This document shows positions 1 to 8,058 of a stretch of DNA of 55,553 nt, piece after piece. The notes below the pieces were generated by a model. It worked only from the letters and a program-made list of their open reading frames with translations, was not told the origin of the DNA and did no database searches. Both the position numbers and the translations under genes were made by a program. Position 1 is the first letter of the stretch; every line of letters begins with the position of its first letter. The DNA is from Fischerella muscicola PCC 7414 (GTDB lineage Bacteria > Cyanobacteriota > Cyanobacteriia > Cyanobacteriales > Nostocaceae), in NCBI RefSeq assembly GCF_000317205.1, contig NZ_AJLK01000060.1:1-55553 (forward strand). The letters are read 5' to 3'.

Positions 1-24
1 ATCTCCCCATCTCCCCATCTCTTC

Positions 25-681
25 CTACTCCTCCCGCCAGCATACTTTTACAAAATACGCCTCCTGTCCCCATACATCTGTTGTACGCGTTATGTTTTCA
101 ATTTTCAAATTAAAGGGAATGGCAGTTGTGATGTATCGTTGTGCTAAAGCACCTACATCAGGGGCTAATTCTGCTGCTGTCGTTGCTGCCAATCCTAAGC
201 CTACGAGTTGTTCTATTATGCCTGGTGGTAGCAATATATGCATACCGACAGCAAATCCTGCTGTCAACAGCATTGCTACTGATGCATTTGTACCGCAGCG
301 AGGATGTATAGCTAAATGCCATTCCCCATTGATCAATCGATGTAAGGCAAGTGTGGCTGCACGCCGCAAGTCGCTAATATTTACCTCTCCATAAAGGTAG
401 AATCCTTGCTCTGTGGACAATCCACCCAAGAATTTGTTATCTACCTGAACATTAATGGAGGTGAATGTGGAAGGATGGGTACTTTTTGATTCGCTCAGCA
501 CCCATACTGTAGCATGTTCTAAAGCATGAACCTGCCGGAGCATGAGAATTTCTTTCAACCCTGGGATAAAAGATAGCTGTTTAAGTAACTCAGCATCTAA
601 CGTGGGCTGAGGTGCTGTTAAATCAAAATTAAACAAGTCCAAGGGAAACCCATCTATTTTGGCTTCAGCAAAATTATTCAT
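25..681 (-). CDS. Conserved cyanobacterial membrane-associated protein, probably DUF6391 family
   Basis: A 218-residue protein of unknown function. The N-terminal half is soluble and holds a HALEHAT motif near residues 52-58. An IHPRCGTN motif lies near residues 125-132. Two hydrophobic segments follow, at about 132-150 and 153-172, separated by a short proline-containing turn, so the C-terminal half probably sits in or on a membrane. The layout resembles what I remember as the cyanobacterial DUF6391 family; this is recall, not a search. The paired histidines and the Cys could bind a metal, but that is inference. Its stop codon lies 25 bases from the window edge, beside C-rich low-complexity sequence, so any downstream operon partner is outside the window. 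Confidence 0.7.
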   Translation of the reverse strand: MNNFAEAKIDGFPLDLFNFDLTAPQPTLDAELLKQLSFIPGLKEILMLRQVHALEHATVWVLSESKSTHPSTFTSINVQVDNKFLGGLSTEQGFYLYGEVNISDLRRAATLALHRLINGEWHLAIHPRCGTNASVAMLLTAGFAVGMHILLPPGIIEQLVGLGLAATTAAELAPDVGALAQRYITTAIPFNLKIENITRTTDVWGQEAYFVKVCWREE

Positions 682-804
682 AAGAACACTGCTCCCTAAG
701 CTGATGGAGCAATATATATTTCTTTCAAATGTACCCTTTCAGCCTATAGATTGTTGCTAATTTTTGTTGACTGTGACAATTTTGAATTTTGCGAAAAGTT
801 TGTA

Positions 805-1160
805 GACACGAAGTAGCTTCCCGAAGGGTGCGGAGGTTTCCTCCGTACTCTAACCTTGAAGCCTTCGGGTACTCTACCCTACGCTCACGCCTTACGGCGT
901 ACGAGAAGCCGGGCTTCGCCCGTCTACGGGGGTTCGCATACCCTTACCGTAAGCCTATGAGCGCGTCTACGTGACGGGAAGCCCAGCCACTGCGGTGGAC
1001 TCTTCTCCTGGCATAAAGGAGCCACTGCGCCCTTGGGGGTTCCAAGAGAGCACGTGGCGTCACGTGCCGTCCAAGACTGCGACCCCCTCACCGCCCTGCG
1101 GGCGTCTACAAAGCAGCGTCCCGGAGGGAACCTCAAAGCTTTTCAAGACGGATTTTGGAT
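805..1160. repeat. Composite cluster of GC-rich palindromic repeats
   Basis: About 350 bases of modular, hairpin-forming sequence inside the non-coding stretch 682-1485. Modules contain CTTCGGG, GCGCGTCTACGTGACG and GGAGCCACTGCGCCCTTGGG. The part at about 980-1075 recurs in the same orientation at 20816-20912. The part at about 1085-1165 recurs inverted at 45452-45530, and a fragment recurs inverted at the right edge of the window (55513-55553). Short open frames here on both strands are by-products of GC-rich repeats and have no family likeness. Confidence 0.8.
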
Positions 1161-1185
1161 TGAGGTTTGCAGTTAATCTCAAATC

Positions 1186-1312
1186 ACAAATCTAAAATCC
1201 AAAATTGATTGGCTAGGGGCTAGGGGCTAGAGGTAATAGTAATTCACAATTCCCAATACCCGATGCCAATGCCCAATGCCCCATGTCCAATACCCTCACT
1301 CGTACATTCGGG
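1186..1312. repeat. Short tandem repeats of heptamer type
   Basis: Consecutive copies of AATCTAAA/AATCCAAA, then GGGCTAG, then CCCAATGC-like units. This is the degenerate short tandem repeat sequence common in Nostocales spacers. The rest of the spacer up to 1485 shows no gene. Confidence 0.7.
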
Positions 1313-1485
1313 ATGCTTAACCTGGCATATATTATTCTTATACTTGGCTAAAAACTGTCCCTAACCTTAACCAATCTTCCAGTAGTCTGTGGGGCTGAAT
1401 TTTGAAAGGTTCACACTTAACATCAGGCGTGAGGAGAAAACGAACAAAGACCGATCAAAATGGGCTTGACAGCATACCAGTAAGT

Positions 1486-1752
1486 TTATTCATTATTTGG
1501 ATTGGGCAAAGGACAGCAGTTTACATCATTCAAGCAGACTTTGCCCCAGTGCAAAGCCCAGCGGACAAGAGCTACTCGATTGTCTGTACCAGTTTTGGTG
1601 AGAATGTTGCTGATATGGTTATCAACTGTACGCTTGCTAATTTCAAGCTTTGCTGCAATTTCCTGATTAGTTAAGCCAGCGGCCACTAAGTCGATAATTT
1701 GCAGTTCTCTGTCTGACAGACTTACAGGGGTCTGAGACTCGCCACCAGCCAT
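1486..1752 (-). CDS. Small LuxR-type helix-turn-helix regulator, PedR-like
   Basis: An 88-residue protein that is little more than a LuxR C-terminal DNA-binding domain (residues about 12-75). It shows the typical LSDRELQIIDLVAAGLTNQEIA start and the recognition-helix region SKRTVDNHISNI. It has no receiver or ligand domain. This size and architecture match PedR, the cyanobacterial regulator that responds to photosynthetic electron transport through thioredoxin-linked cysteines. The tail here has three cysteines (residues 73, 79 and 80 by count), consistent with redox control but not proof of it. The start is supported by a strong AAGGAGGA ribosome-binding site about 14 bases upstream. The gene stands alone. 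Another small orphan LuxR-type regulator is the main alternative. Confidence 0.75.
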   Translation of the reverse strand: MAGGESQTPVSLSDRELQIIDLVAAGLTNQEIAAKLEISKRTVDNHISNILTKTGTDNRVALVRWALHWGKVCLNDVNCCPLPNPNNE

Positions 1753-2208
1753 GCTTTATTTCTTCCTCCTTGGTATATGTACTCAATCACTCTTTCTCAT
1801 TCTAGAAGATTCTTTTGCTGGTGGGGGTTTCGAGTGTTAGTATTAATACTCTTTTCACAAAGTGTGTAGAAAATTGGGAAGTAGAATTAGCAATTAGGAA
1901 TGAAAAATTTATATTTAACTTAACCCCTTACCCCTTTGTCCATCCAAAATTCCTACCCCTCTAGCTCCTTTTTCTGTAAATCTTTTTTTGAAGGGACAGT
2001 TAGTAATTTTTTTAAAGGTCATTGATTTGATACAATTTATAATAAAAAATGGTGATTATACCGAAAAAACGTATTTTTAGCAAGCGCATCAAAAACATAT
2101 TTAGAAGCAAAAAAAAAGCTGTTTAATTGTATTAAATATCGCCGCCAAAATAATAGAAATTATTGTAGATTTTTTACTGGAAAATCATCTTCCAAAATTT
2201 GAATTCAG
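1753..2208. other. AT-rich intergenic region, no gene seen
   Basis: A divergent spacer between the LuxR-type regulator and the PfkB kinase. It becomes very AT-rich from about 1975 to 2200, with A and T runs that could hold promoters for both genes. I see no conserved RNA structure or coding signal in it. Confidence 0.6.
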
Positions 2209-3189
2209 ATGAGTAATCCCCGTGTTTTGTGCCTGGGTGAAGTTTTGTTTGATTGTTTAGCTGATCAGTTGGGGCGATCGCTTGAGGAGGTGGAGTCCTG
2301 GACTCCTTATCCGGGGGGAGCACCAGCTAATGTAGCCTGTGCCTTAGTAAAGCTAGGTATACCAACGGGATTTATTGGTTGTGTAGGTGAAGATCAGCCA
2401 GGTAATGAACTGGTAGACTTATTGCAAAGAGTCGGTGTAGATACAACTGGTGTACAGCGCCATCCTACAGCACCGACGCGACAAGTTTACGTGGTTCGCT
2501 CTCTCGAAGGCGATCGCCATTTTGCCGGCTTTGGACAGTACGACACTACAGAATTTGCTGATACCCGCTTGCTAGCTAATCAATTGCCAATCAAGCTATT
2601 TGAAGCAGCAGATTTTCTAGTTTTAGGTACTTTGGAATTAGCTTATCCAGAAAGTGGCAAAGCAGTTCACCGCGCTTTGGAACTAGCGGAAGAATATAAC
2701 CTCAAGGTTTTACTGGATGTAAATTGGCGTCCTGTATTTTGGACTAACCCTGACATCGCACCGCAAACAATTCGCGCCTTATTCAAACAAGTCGATTTTC
2801 TCAAACTCTCACTAGAAGAAGCCGAATGGTTGTTTGATACTAAAAAACCCAGGGAAATTTTAAACCGTCTCGACTCCGTTGAGGGTGTGATAGTGACTGA
2901 TGGGGAACACGGTTGTGCTTACTCGTTTGAAGAACACGACGGTAAGTTACCCGCCTTTGCTGTTACTGTTGCTGATACAACTGGAGCAGGAGATAGTTTT
3001 GTTGCTGGGTTCATCTATCAAGTGCTTATGCATGGGATCAAAAGCTTGAGCGATCCAGTAAAAGCTAAACAAATAGTCACCTATGCCAGTGCTGTCGGAG
3101 CATTAACCACAATGAAACCAGGAGCGATCGCATCTCAACCAACAAAAGAGGAAGTGGAAGCTTTTTTGATTCAAGAAATAGGGGTGTAG
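2209..3189 (+). CDS. PfkB-family carbohydrate kinase, probably fructokinase
   Basis: A 326-residue ribokinase/PfkB-fold sugar kinase. The N-terminal LCLGEVLFDCLAD strand and the YPGGAPANVACALVKLG substrate-binding signature (about residues 34-50) are intact. So is the C-terminal DTTGAGDSFVAGF signature (about 256-268), whose Asp is the catalytic base in this family. Length and motif spelling fit bacterial fructokinases, which phosphorylate fructose with ATP and feed sucrose breakdown in cyanobacteria. Exact sugar specificity cannot be read from sequence. The start is the ATG just downstream of a long AT-rich leader with no clear Shine-Dalgarno. The stop codon lies within an inverted-repeat sequence shared with the spacer upstream of the HEAT gene. 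Confidence 0.88.
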   Translation: MSNPRVLCLGEVLFDCLADQLGRSLEEVESWTPYPGGAPANVACALVKLGIPTGFIGCVGEDQPGNELVDLLQRVGVDTTGVQRHPTAPTRQVYVVRSLEGDRHFAGFGQYDTTEFADTRLLANQLPIKLFEAADFLVLGTLELAYPESGKAVHRALELAEEYNLKVLLDVNWRPVFWTNPDIAPQTIRALFKQVDFLKLSLEEAEWLFDTKKPREILNRLDSVEGVIVTDGEHGCAYSFEEHDGKLPAFAVTVADTTGAGDSFVAGFIYQVLMHGIKSLSDPVKAKQIVTYASAVGALTTMKPGAIASQPTKEEVEAFLIQEIGV

Positions 3190-3226
3190 GGGAAAGCAAA
3201 GCACTTACACCCCTCTAAAAGGCCTT
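3180..3226 (+). repeat. Left arm of an imperfect inverted repeat flanking gluconokinase
   Basis: The sequence around GTGTAGGGGAAAGCAAAGCA, continuing to about 3226, reappears in inverted orientation at 4285-4331. The core of about 29 bases matches with three or four differences. It overlaps the stop codon of the upstream kinase. Confidence 0.65.
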
Positions 3227-3668
3227 GATCAAGGTTGGTTTTACTTCTGGCTCAGATATGCCAGTAACCAGAGGGCAAACCGTTCTAGCCCAACTAGTAC
3301 AGTAATGATACCAAGTTAAGCAATGAATCCCGTGATGCCTCTCGTTTCATATTTTTATACTGCGTTTGTTCCTGTGGCGATCGCTACAATGTAAAGAATT
3401 ATTCATGATTGTTAACCTTAACTTTACTTCAGAGTTTGAGGGGAAGAAGCTGTTTTCTAAACTAGGAACTGATATTTTTCACCATCAAATGTTAATCGAC
3501 CAATAGGAAACCAAGAGCGACTTTTTAGATATTGCCAAGCTAAAAATAGAGTTTTCATGGTAGGGTGTTTCGCAATTTTAGCAACCTACTTTGATCTAAT
3601 TCCAATATCTTTTGTGCAAATTCAATTGCTGTTTGTGATATCCGTTCGCATGGAATTATTAACATAGA
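3227..3668. other. Intergenic region, no gene seen
   Basis: A spacer between the convergent fructokinase-like and gluconokinase genes. It contains GCGATCGC near 3378 and otherwise unremarkable AT-rich sequence. Remnants of an older gene cannot be excluded, but no frame is open over a useful length. Confidence 0.55.
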
Positions 3669-4154
3669 TTAAATCCCCAAACTCTCCCGAATATTTTGCA
3701 CAATTACCTCTGGTGGTGCTGAAATATCTACATATAAAGCATCTACAGGTTCTTCAAGGGTATCAAACTGACTTTTAAGGAGTTTTTCGGACATAAAGTG
3801 ATTTTGACGCTGATTCAGGCGTTTTTGAATTAAATCAAACGAGCCTTTGAGATAAACCAACTTGATACGTTCATCACCGATGAAAAAATACTGACGATAG
3901 CTAGCTTTGAGTGCAGAACACGCCAGTACTACATTTTGATTGTCTTCCAACCATTTTTTGATCGCTGCTTGTATGTCTTGCAGCCAGGGTAAGCGATCGC
4001 CATCATCTAGAGATATACCACGCCGCATTTTATCGATATTTTGAGGTGAATGGAAATTATCAGCGTCGCTCAATTCCCAGCTCAAAGAATCTGCTAATAG
4101 TTTAGCGATGGTGCTTTTACCGGAACCGGAAACACCCATGACAAGAATTACCAT
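3669..4154 (-). CDS. gntK: Gluconokinase (GntK type)
   Basis: A 161-residue P-loop kinase with Walker A GVSGSGKST at residues 7-15. The gluconokinase/shikimate-kinase-like hallmarks are present: DADNFHSPQNIDKMRRG substrate region near residues 31-47, GDRLPWLQ, ACSALKASYRQ and the lid NQRQNHFMSEKLLKSQFDTLE. It should phosphorylate D-gluconate to 6-phosphogluconate and so feed the oxidative pentose phosphate or Entner-Doudoroff route. Length is normal for the family. The gene is convergent with the upstream fructokinase-like gene, diverges from the HEAT-repeat gene, and is bracketed by an imperfect inverted repeat. Confidence 0.92.
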   Translation of the reverse strand: MVILVMGVSGSGKSTIAKLLADSLSWELSDADNFHSPQNIDKMRRGISLDDGDRLPWLQDIQAAIKKWLEDNQNVVLACSALKASYRQYFFIGDERIKLVYLKGSFDLIQKRLNQRQNHFMSEKLLKSQFDTLEEPVDALYVDISAPPEVIVQNIRESLGI

Positions 4155-4284
4155 TTATTGTTTGTGTTCTTGCTGGTACTAATGTACTTATACTAGTAAA
4201 AACAATTTACTTTACTAAGCTTACAAACTTTTAGAAATTACACATAGTCCTTAAAAGTATCCGTAGCTAGAGACTAAGCCCCTT

Positions 4285-4331
4285 GTAAGGCTGTGGGAGT
4301 GTAAGTGCTTTCCTTTTCCCTACACCCTATT
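4285..4331 (-). repeat. Right arm of the imperfect inverted repeat flanking gluconokinase
   Basis: Contains GTGTAAGTGCTTTCC and then CCCTACACCC, the reverse complement (with a few changes) of 3180-3226. It lies immediately upstream of the HEAT-repeat gene and may overlap its promoter. Confidence 0.65.
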
Positions 4332-4340
4332 TCTTGACAC

Positions 4341-5300
4341 ATGGCTAAATCACACAAAAAGGAAGAAATCTTCTCTATCCTTTCTCAAATTCCAGAAAAT
4401 CCTACCACTGAAGAAGCGATCGCTATCTTGCGTCAAGTCCTCAATAGTAAGTATTCTGTTGCTATTGCCAGAGCCGCAAAGATAGCGGGTAAGTTTGCTA
4501 TTGTTGAGCTGATTCCCGATTTGGTAGCAGCTTTTGCTCGCATGATGGTCAATCCTACGGTGACAGATGGGGGTTGCTTAGCTAAAAAAGAAATTGCCCA
4601 AACACTTTACTACTTAGAATACAGCGACGAAAGCTTGTTCTTGGAAGGTATTAGGCATGTGCAGATGGAACCAGTTTGGGGAGGTAAAGAAGATACTGCT
4701 GCTCATCTACGGGGAATATGTGCCTTGGGTTTGGCGAGGATGAACTACGCTGATGTGATGAACGAACTAGCAGATTTGCTGGCTGATCCCAAACCAGAAG
4801 CTAGGGTGGCGGCTGCAAAAGCGATCGCCTACAGTAACAATTCCCAAGGTGTACCATTATTGCGTTTGAAAGTCCGCCTTGCTGATCCAGCACCTCAAGT
4901 TCTCTGTGAGTGTTTCACAGCCCTGTTGCAACTTGCTCCCCAACAGTCACTCCCTTTGGTTGCTAGTTTTCTATTTGCCCCAGAAGAGCAAGTTTGTGAA
5001 TTAGCAGCCCTAGCGTTGGGTGAATCAAGATTGGATGCAGCATTTGCTACTCTCAAAAGCTGGTGGGAACAAACAAAAAATGCAGAACTATCTCGAACTG
5101 GACTGTTAGCGATCGCCATGTTGCGAAACGAACCAGCTTTTGAGTTTCTAATATCACTTATTGCAGAAGGAAAACACGTAGACGCTCAGAATGCGATCGC
5201 TGCTTTGAGTATTTATCAAAATGATTTGGAACTGTGGAAACGAGTTCGTCAGGGAGTGGAACAGCGAGGAGATATTAGGTTACTGCAAGAGATTGAGTGA
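4341..5300 (+). CDS. HEAT-repeat protein
   Basis: A 319-residue protein of paired helices with HEAT/PBS-lyase-like repeats, clearest at residues about 125-270. Examples are AHLRGICALGLARM, PEARVAAAKAIAYS and EEQVCELAALALGES. Such solenoids are protein-binding scaffolds. In cyanobacteria they include phycobilin lyase subunits and many uncharacterised adaptors, and nothing here shows which this is. No signal peptide or membrane segment is seen. Its last codons overlap, on the opposite strand, the 3' end of a truncated HIT-family gene. The very C-terminus may therefore have been formed or fixed by the same rearrangement. Confidence 0.75.
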   Translation: MAKSHKKEEIFSILSQIPENPTTEEAIAILRQVLNSKYSVAIARAAKIAGKFAIVELIPDLVAAFARMMVNPTVTDGGCLAKKEIAQTLYYLEYSDESLFLEGIRHVQMEPVWGGKEDTAAHLRGICALGLARMNYADVMNELADLLADPKPEARVAAAKAIAYSNNSQGVPLLRLKVRLADPAPQVLCECFTALLQLAPQQSLPLVASFLFAPEEQVCELAALALGESRLDAAFATLKSWWEQTKNAELSRTGLLAIAMLRNEPAFEFLISLIAEGKHVDAQNAIAALSIYQNDLELWKRVRQGVEQRGDIRLLQEIE

Positions 5301-5590
5301 ATCTCATAGTTCATCTTGATCGGCTGCATAATCTCAGCTACAGCTTTGGAAGTTGTTTGCATATCTCGGATCAATGCAGCAGCCTCTTCAGTAGTCAAAT
5401 CATGTATTTCGATTACATGTCGTTTGAGAACTAGACAGCAGTGACCTTTCATGGGAGCATCTTCAACACTAGTTAGGTATGATGCTTTTAATTCAGCAAC
5501 AATGCCAAAGGGCTTACTATTTTGGCATACTGGACAGAACTCGCTACTTCTCAATCGCTGCCATTCTTCAGGATTTACCCATTTACTCAT
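5249..5590 (-). pseudogene. HIT-family protein gene, 3'-truncated
   Basis: The reading frame from the ATG at 5590 gives about 113 residues. They look like the N-terminal part of a cyanobacterial HIT (histidine triad) protein: a CPVC pair, then GHCCLVLKRHVIEIHDLTTEE and NYEIH. Family members continue after NYEIH with a strand ending in the nucleotide-binding HxHxH signature. Here the frame runs instead into antisense of the HEAT gene and stops after about 17 unrelated residues, so the catalytic triad is missing. The start lies 26 bases after the site-2 protease stop, suggesting cotranscription. A frame beginning further upstream at 5698 would overlap the protease and is less likely. Loss of hydrolase activity is inferred; the remnant could still be translated. 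Confidence 0.65.
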
Positions 5591-5616
5591 AATCTGGATC
5601 TGATTGATATGCAAAT

Positions 5617-7107
5617 TTAGATCTGCAACAAATTCGCGATCGCCTGTGGTAATGGTAGAATAATCATCACTAACAAAGCCATTGCGAACAATCCCCAAAC
5701 ATCACGTTGGTTGTCCAGTTCAGTGACATCATTTAAAGCAGGTTCATCCATTAGGGGTATAAACAACAAGATTAGTGCCCACAAGAAAAATCCTGGTTGC
5801 ACTAAAGATAACAACAGCAACAGCAGACGCGCAACTTGACCAATTAAGATAGCGTTTCTTTGCCCAAACATTGCATGGACAATGTGACCCCCATCTAACT
5901 GTCCCACTGGCATCAAATTCAATGCAGTGACGATCAGTCCTAAACAAGCAGCGACAGCTACTGGATGTAAATCAATAGCTGATTGTGGTGTTAATTGACT
6001 ACCCAAAGCCAGCTTGGAGAGCAGTGCTAGCAAAATAGAATATTTGGGATTGAGCGCATCAGGATTTAATAGTCCTGTTTTTTCTTCTGGGAAATTCACA
6101 ACGTCAGAGTGAGCTAAACCCCAAATCAATAGCGGTAACGTTACCACAAAACCTGCCAAAGGCCCAGCAATACTCACATCAAATAAAGCTTTACGGTTTG
6201 GTACAGGACTACGCATCTTAATAAATGCACCAAAAGTTCCCAAGAAAAATGGCATGGGAATAAAGTAAGGCGGAGTTGAGCGAATTTTATAGCGTCTTGT
6301 CGCCATTAAATAGTGACCGAGTTCGTGGACACCCAAAATAAACATCAAAGCTAGGGCGTAGGGTAATCCTTGCAAAATCAGACTTGGATTAGATTGAAGT
6401 TGGCGGATTGTCAAATCAAGACCAGCAATTTCTACTCCAACCTTAGTAGTTGTTACCAAAGTGGCTAATAATAGTAACAATGCCCAACCAATTTGTTTTA
6501 ATTGTTCTTCTTGTCTAGGTGTATTAGCCTGAGTAACTAGAGTATTAGGAACAAGTACAAAGAAGGGTTTGCCATTGACACCTTCTTGAAAGAACACTAA
6601 AAATCGACCTGCAAATTTTGTTTCTATATTTTCTTTAATTTGTTGGTACGCTTCGGTTGGTTTGCTTCTTAACTGCCCTCGGCAAATTACAGCTTGAGGT
6701 CTATACTCTATATTCTGGATGTAATATAAAGACCAAGGAAAACAATCTCGCAGTTTTTGTTCTTCGTTTGGCTGAATCGGACGCACGGGAGTTGGTTCTG
6801 GACTGGGCACTGTTGTGGGTTCTGTTTGTGGCGCTTGAGCTTCAGTTTGTTTGTCTTGTTGCGGTTGGCGTCCCCATTGAAATAGCACCCAGTATAAAAT
6901 AGGACAAATGACTAATGGCCAAATCATTAGTGATCGCGGTAGTGGTTGTTTCTCTCCATACATTACTGTCCATCCTGTCCACAATATTGCTGGAGTCATT
7001 AATACCAACCACAATAACCAGACGGGCGTCTGGGTGAGGCGAGCAACACTACGTTGCACCATTAGATAAGTAATTAGTCCCAGTAGAATCAGAAACCAAA
7101 CTGTCAT
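5617..7107 (-). CDS. Site-2 protease family (M50) membrane metalloprotease
   Basis: A 496-residue intramembrane zinc protease of the type related to plant EGY1 and long cyanobacterial S2P homologues. Two N-terminal membrane segments (about 1-20 and 28-75) precede a Pro/Gln/Thr-rich linker (about 80-115) and a soluble domain (about 118-190). The M50 core follows. The zinc motif HELGH lies at residues 261-265, and the second motif, NLMP followed by LDGGH, has its third zinc ligand at about Asp405. Several further hydrophobic segments are visible, up to the C-terminus. Such proteases cleave membrane-bound regulators such as anti-sigma factors; the substrate here is unknown. The truncated HIT gene follows 26 bases downstream. 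Confidence 0.92.
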   Translation of the reverse strand: MTVWFLILLGLITYLMVQRSVARLTQTPVWLLWLVLMTPAILWTGWTVMYGEKQPLPRSLMIWPLVICPILYWVLFQWGRQPQQDKQTEAQAPQTEPTTVPSPEPTPVRPIQPNEEQKLRDCFPWSLYYIQNIEYRPQAVICRGQLRSKPTEAYQQIKENIETKFAGRFLVFFQEGVNGKPFFVLVPNTLVTQANTPRQEEQLKQIGWALLLLLATLVTTTKVGVEIAGLDLTIRQLQSNPSLILQGLPYALALMFILGVHELGHYLMATRRYKIRSTPPYFIPMPFFLGTFGAFIKMRSPVPNRKALFDVSIAGPLAGFVVTLPLLIWGLAHSDVVNFPEEKTGLLNPDALNPKYSILLALLSKLALGSQLTPQSAIDLHPVAVAACLGLIVTALNLMPVGQLDGGHIVHAMFGQRNAILIGQVARLLLLLLSLVQPGFFLWALILLFIPLMDEPALNDVTELDNQRDVWGLFAMALLVMIILPLPQAIANLLQI

Positions 7108-7261
7108 GTGATTTTTGTTGATTTTGAAATGTCAGTCCAAACTTGTGGTCAACCGCACCACTATTATTGCCACAAGATAGACACTATCCCGCTTTTTTAT
7201 TTAGAGAAGTTTTATACTTAAACCGGATTTGTCAAGACTCCTCAAGGAAATTGTTTTTCTC

Positions 7262-7948
7262 ATGTGTCCCTTGTCTCAAGAATCAAATCATACAGCCAAG
7301 CCACCACAGGAAGTCCTAGATAATATTTTTGCATTTCCGCCAAATCGGGACACACTAGGGGGAACAGCTTATTTTATTGTCGGAAATGAAGGCAACATTC
7401 TGATTGATTGTCCTGCTTTTGACCAAACTTACCAAGATTTTATGCGATCGCATGGTGGTATAAGTTGGTTATTTCTCACCCACAGAGGTGCTATTGGTAA
7501 GACAGTAGAATATCAGCAAACCTTCGATTGTAAAGTTTTAATTCAAGAGCAAGAAGCATATCTCTTGCCTGAGCTAACTGTAACTACTTTTAGTCAGGAA
7601 TTTGTCCTTGATTCCATCACAAAAGTGATTTGGACTTGTGGGCATTCTCCCGGCTCATCTTGCCTTTATTATAGTAAGTTTGGAGGTGTGCTGTTTTCTG
7701 GACGTCACTTACTTCCCAACCAGCAAGGCGAGCCAGTTCCATTACGAACAGCTAAGACTTTTCACTGGCATAGGCAAATCAAAAGCATCAAAATGCTTTT
7801 AGAACGATTTACTCCAGAAACACTTCAATACATTTGCCCCGGAGCAAACACAGGTTTTCTCCGAGGCAAACGTGTAATAAATAATGCATATGAACGCCTA
7901 GCCACTCTAGATTTAGCAACACTATTGCAGACGCAAGCCATATTTTAA
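7262..7948 (+). CDS. Metallo-beta-lactamase-fold protein with degenerate metal site
   Basis: About 228 residues with the alpha-beta/beta-alpha pattern of the MBL fold, for example NTERMINAL-side strands GGTAYFIVG and NILIDCPAF, then WLFLTH, GHSPGSSCLYY and GVLFSGRHLL. The usual THxHxDH zinc motif reads THRGAIGK. The usual GD aspartate after LFSG is an Arg. Only the GHSPGS histidine is kept, so it is probably not a normal zinc hydrolase. The ATG at 7262 is preferred over a TTG at 7229 because the family-like sequence starts well after it. It diverges from the site-2 protease gene and may be a binding protein or a regulator. Confidence 0.75.
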   Translation: MCPLSQESNHTAKPPQEVLDNIFAFPPNRDTLGGTAYFIVGNEGNILIDCPAFDQTYQDFMRSHGGISWLFLTHRGAIGKTVEYQQTFDCKVLIQEQEAYLLPELTVTTFSQEFVLDSITKVIWTCGHSPGSSCLYYSKFGGVLFSGRHLLPNQQGEPVPLRTAKTFHWHRQIKSIKMLLERFTPETLQYICPGANTGFLRGKRVINNAYERLATLDLATLLQTQAIF

Positions 7949-8058
7949 AGGGATAGGGGATTAGGAGGAGACAAGGAAGAATATATCAAAATATTTTCCA
8001 TGTCCCTGTCAAAGAGTGTCCCTTTGTCCCCCTTGTCCTCCTTTTCCCCTTTCCCCAG

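Noticed and set aside
789-1195. Three overlapping short open frames on both strands
   Set aside because: They cover GC-rich palindromic repeats, overlap one another on opposite strands and show no protein-like composition.
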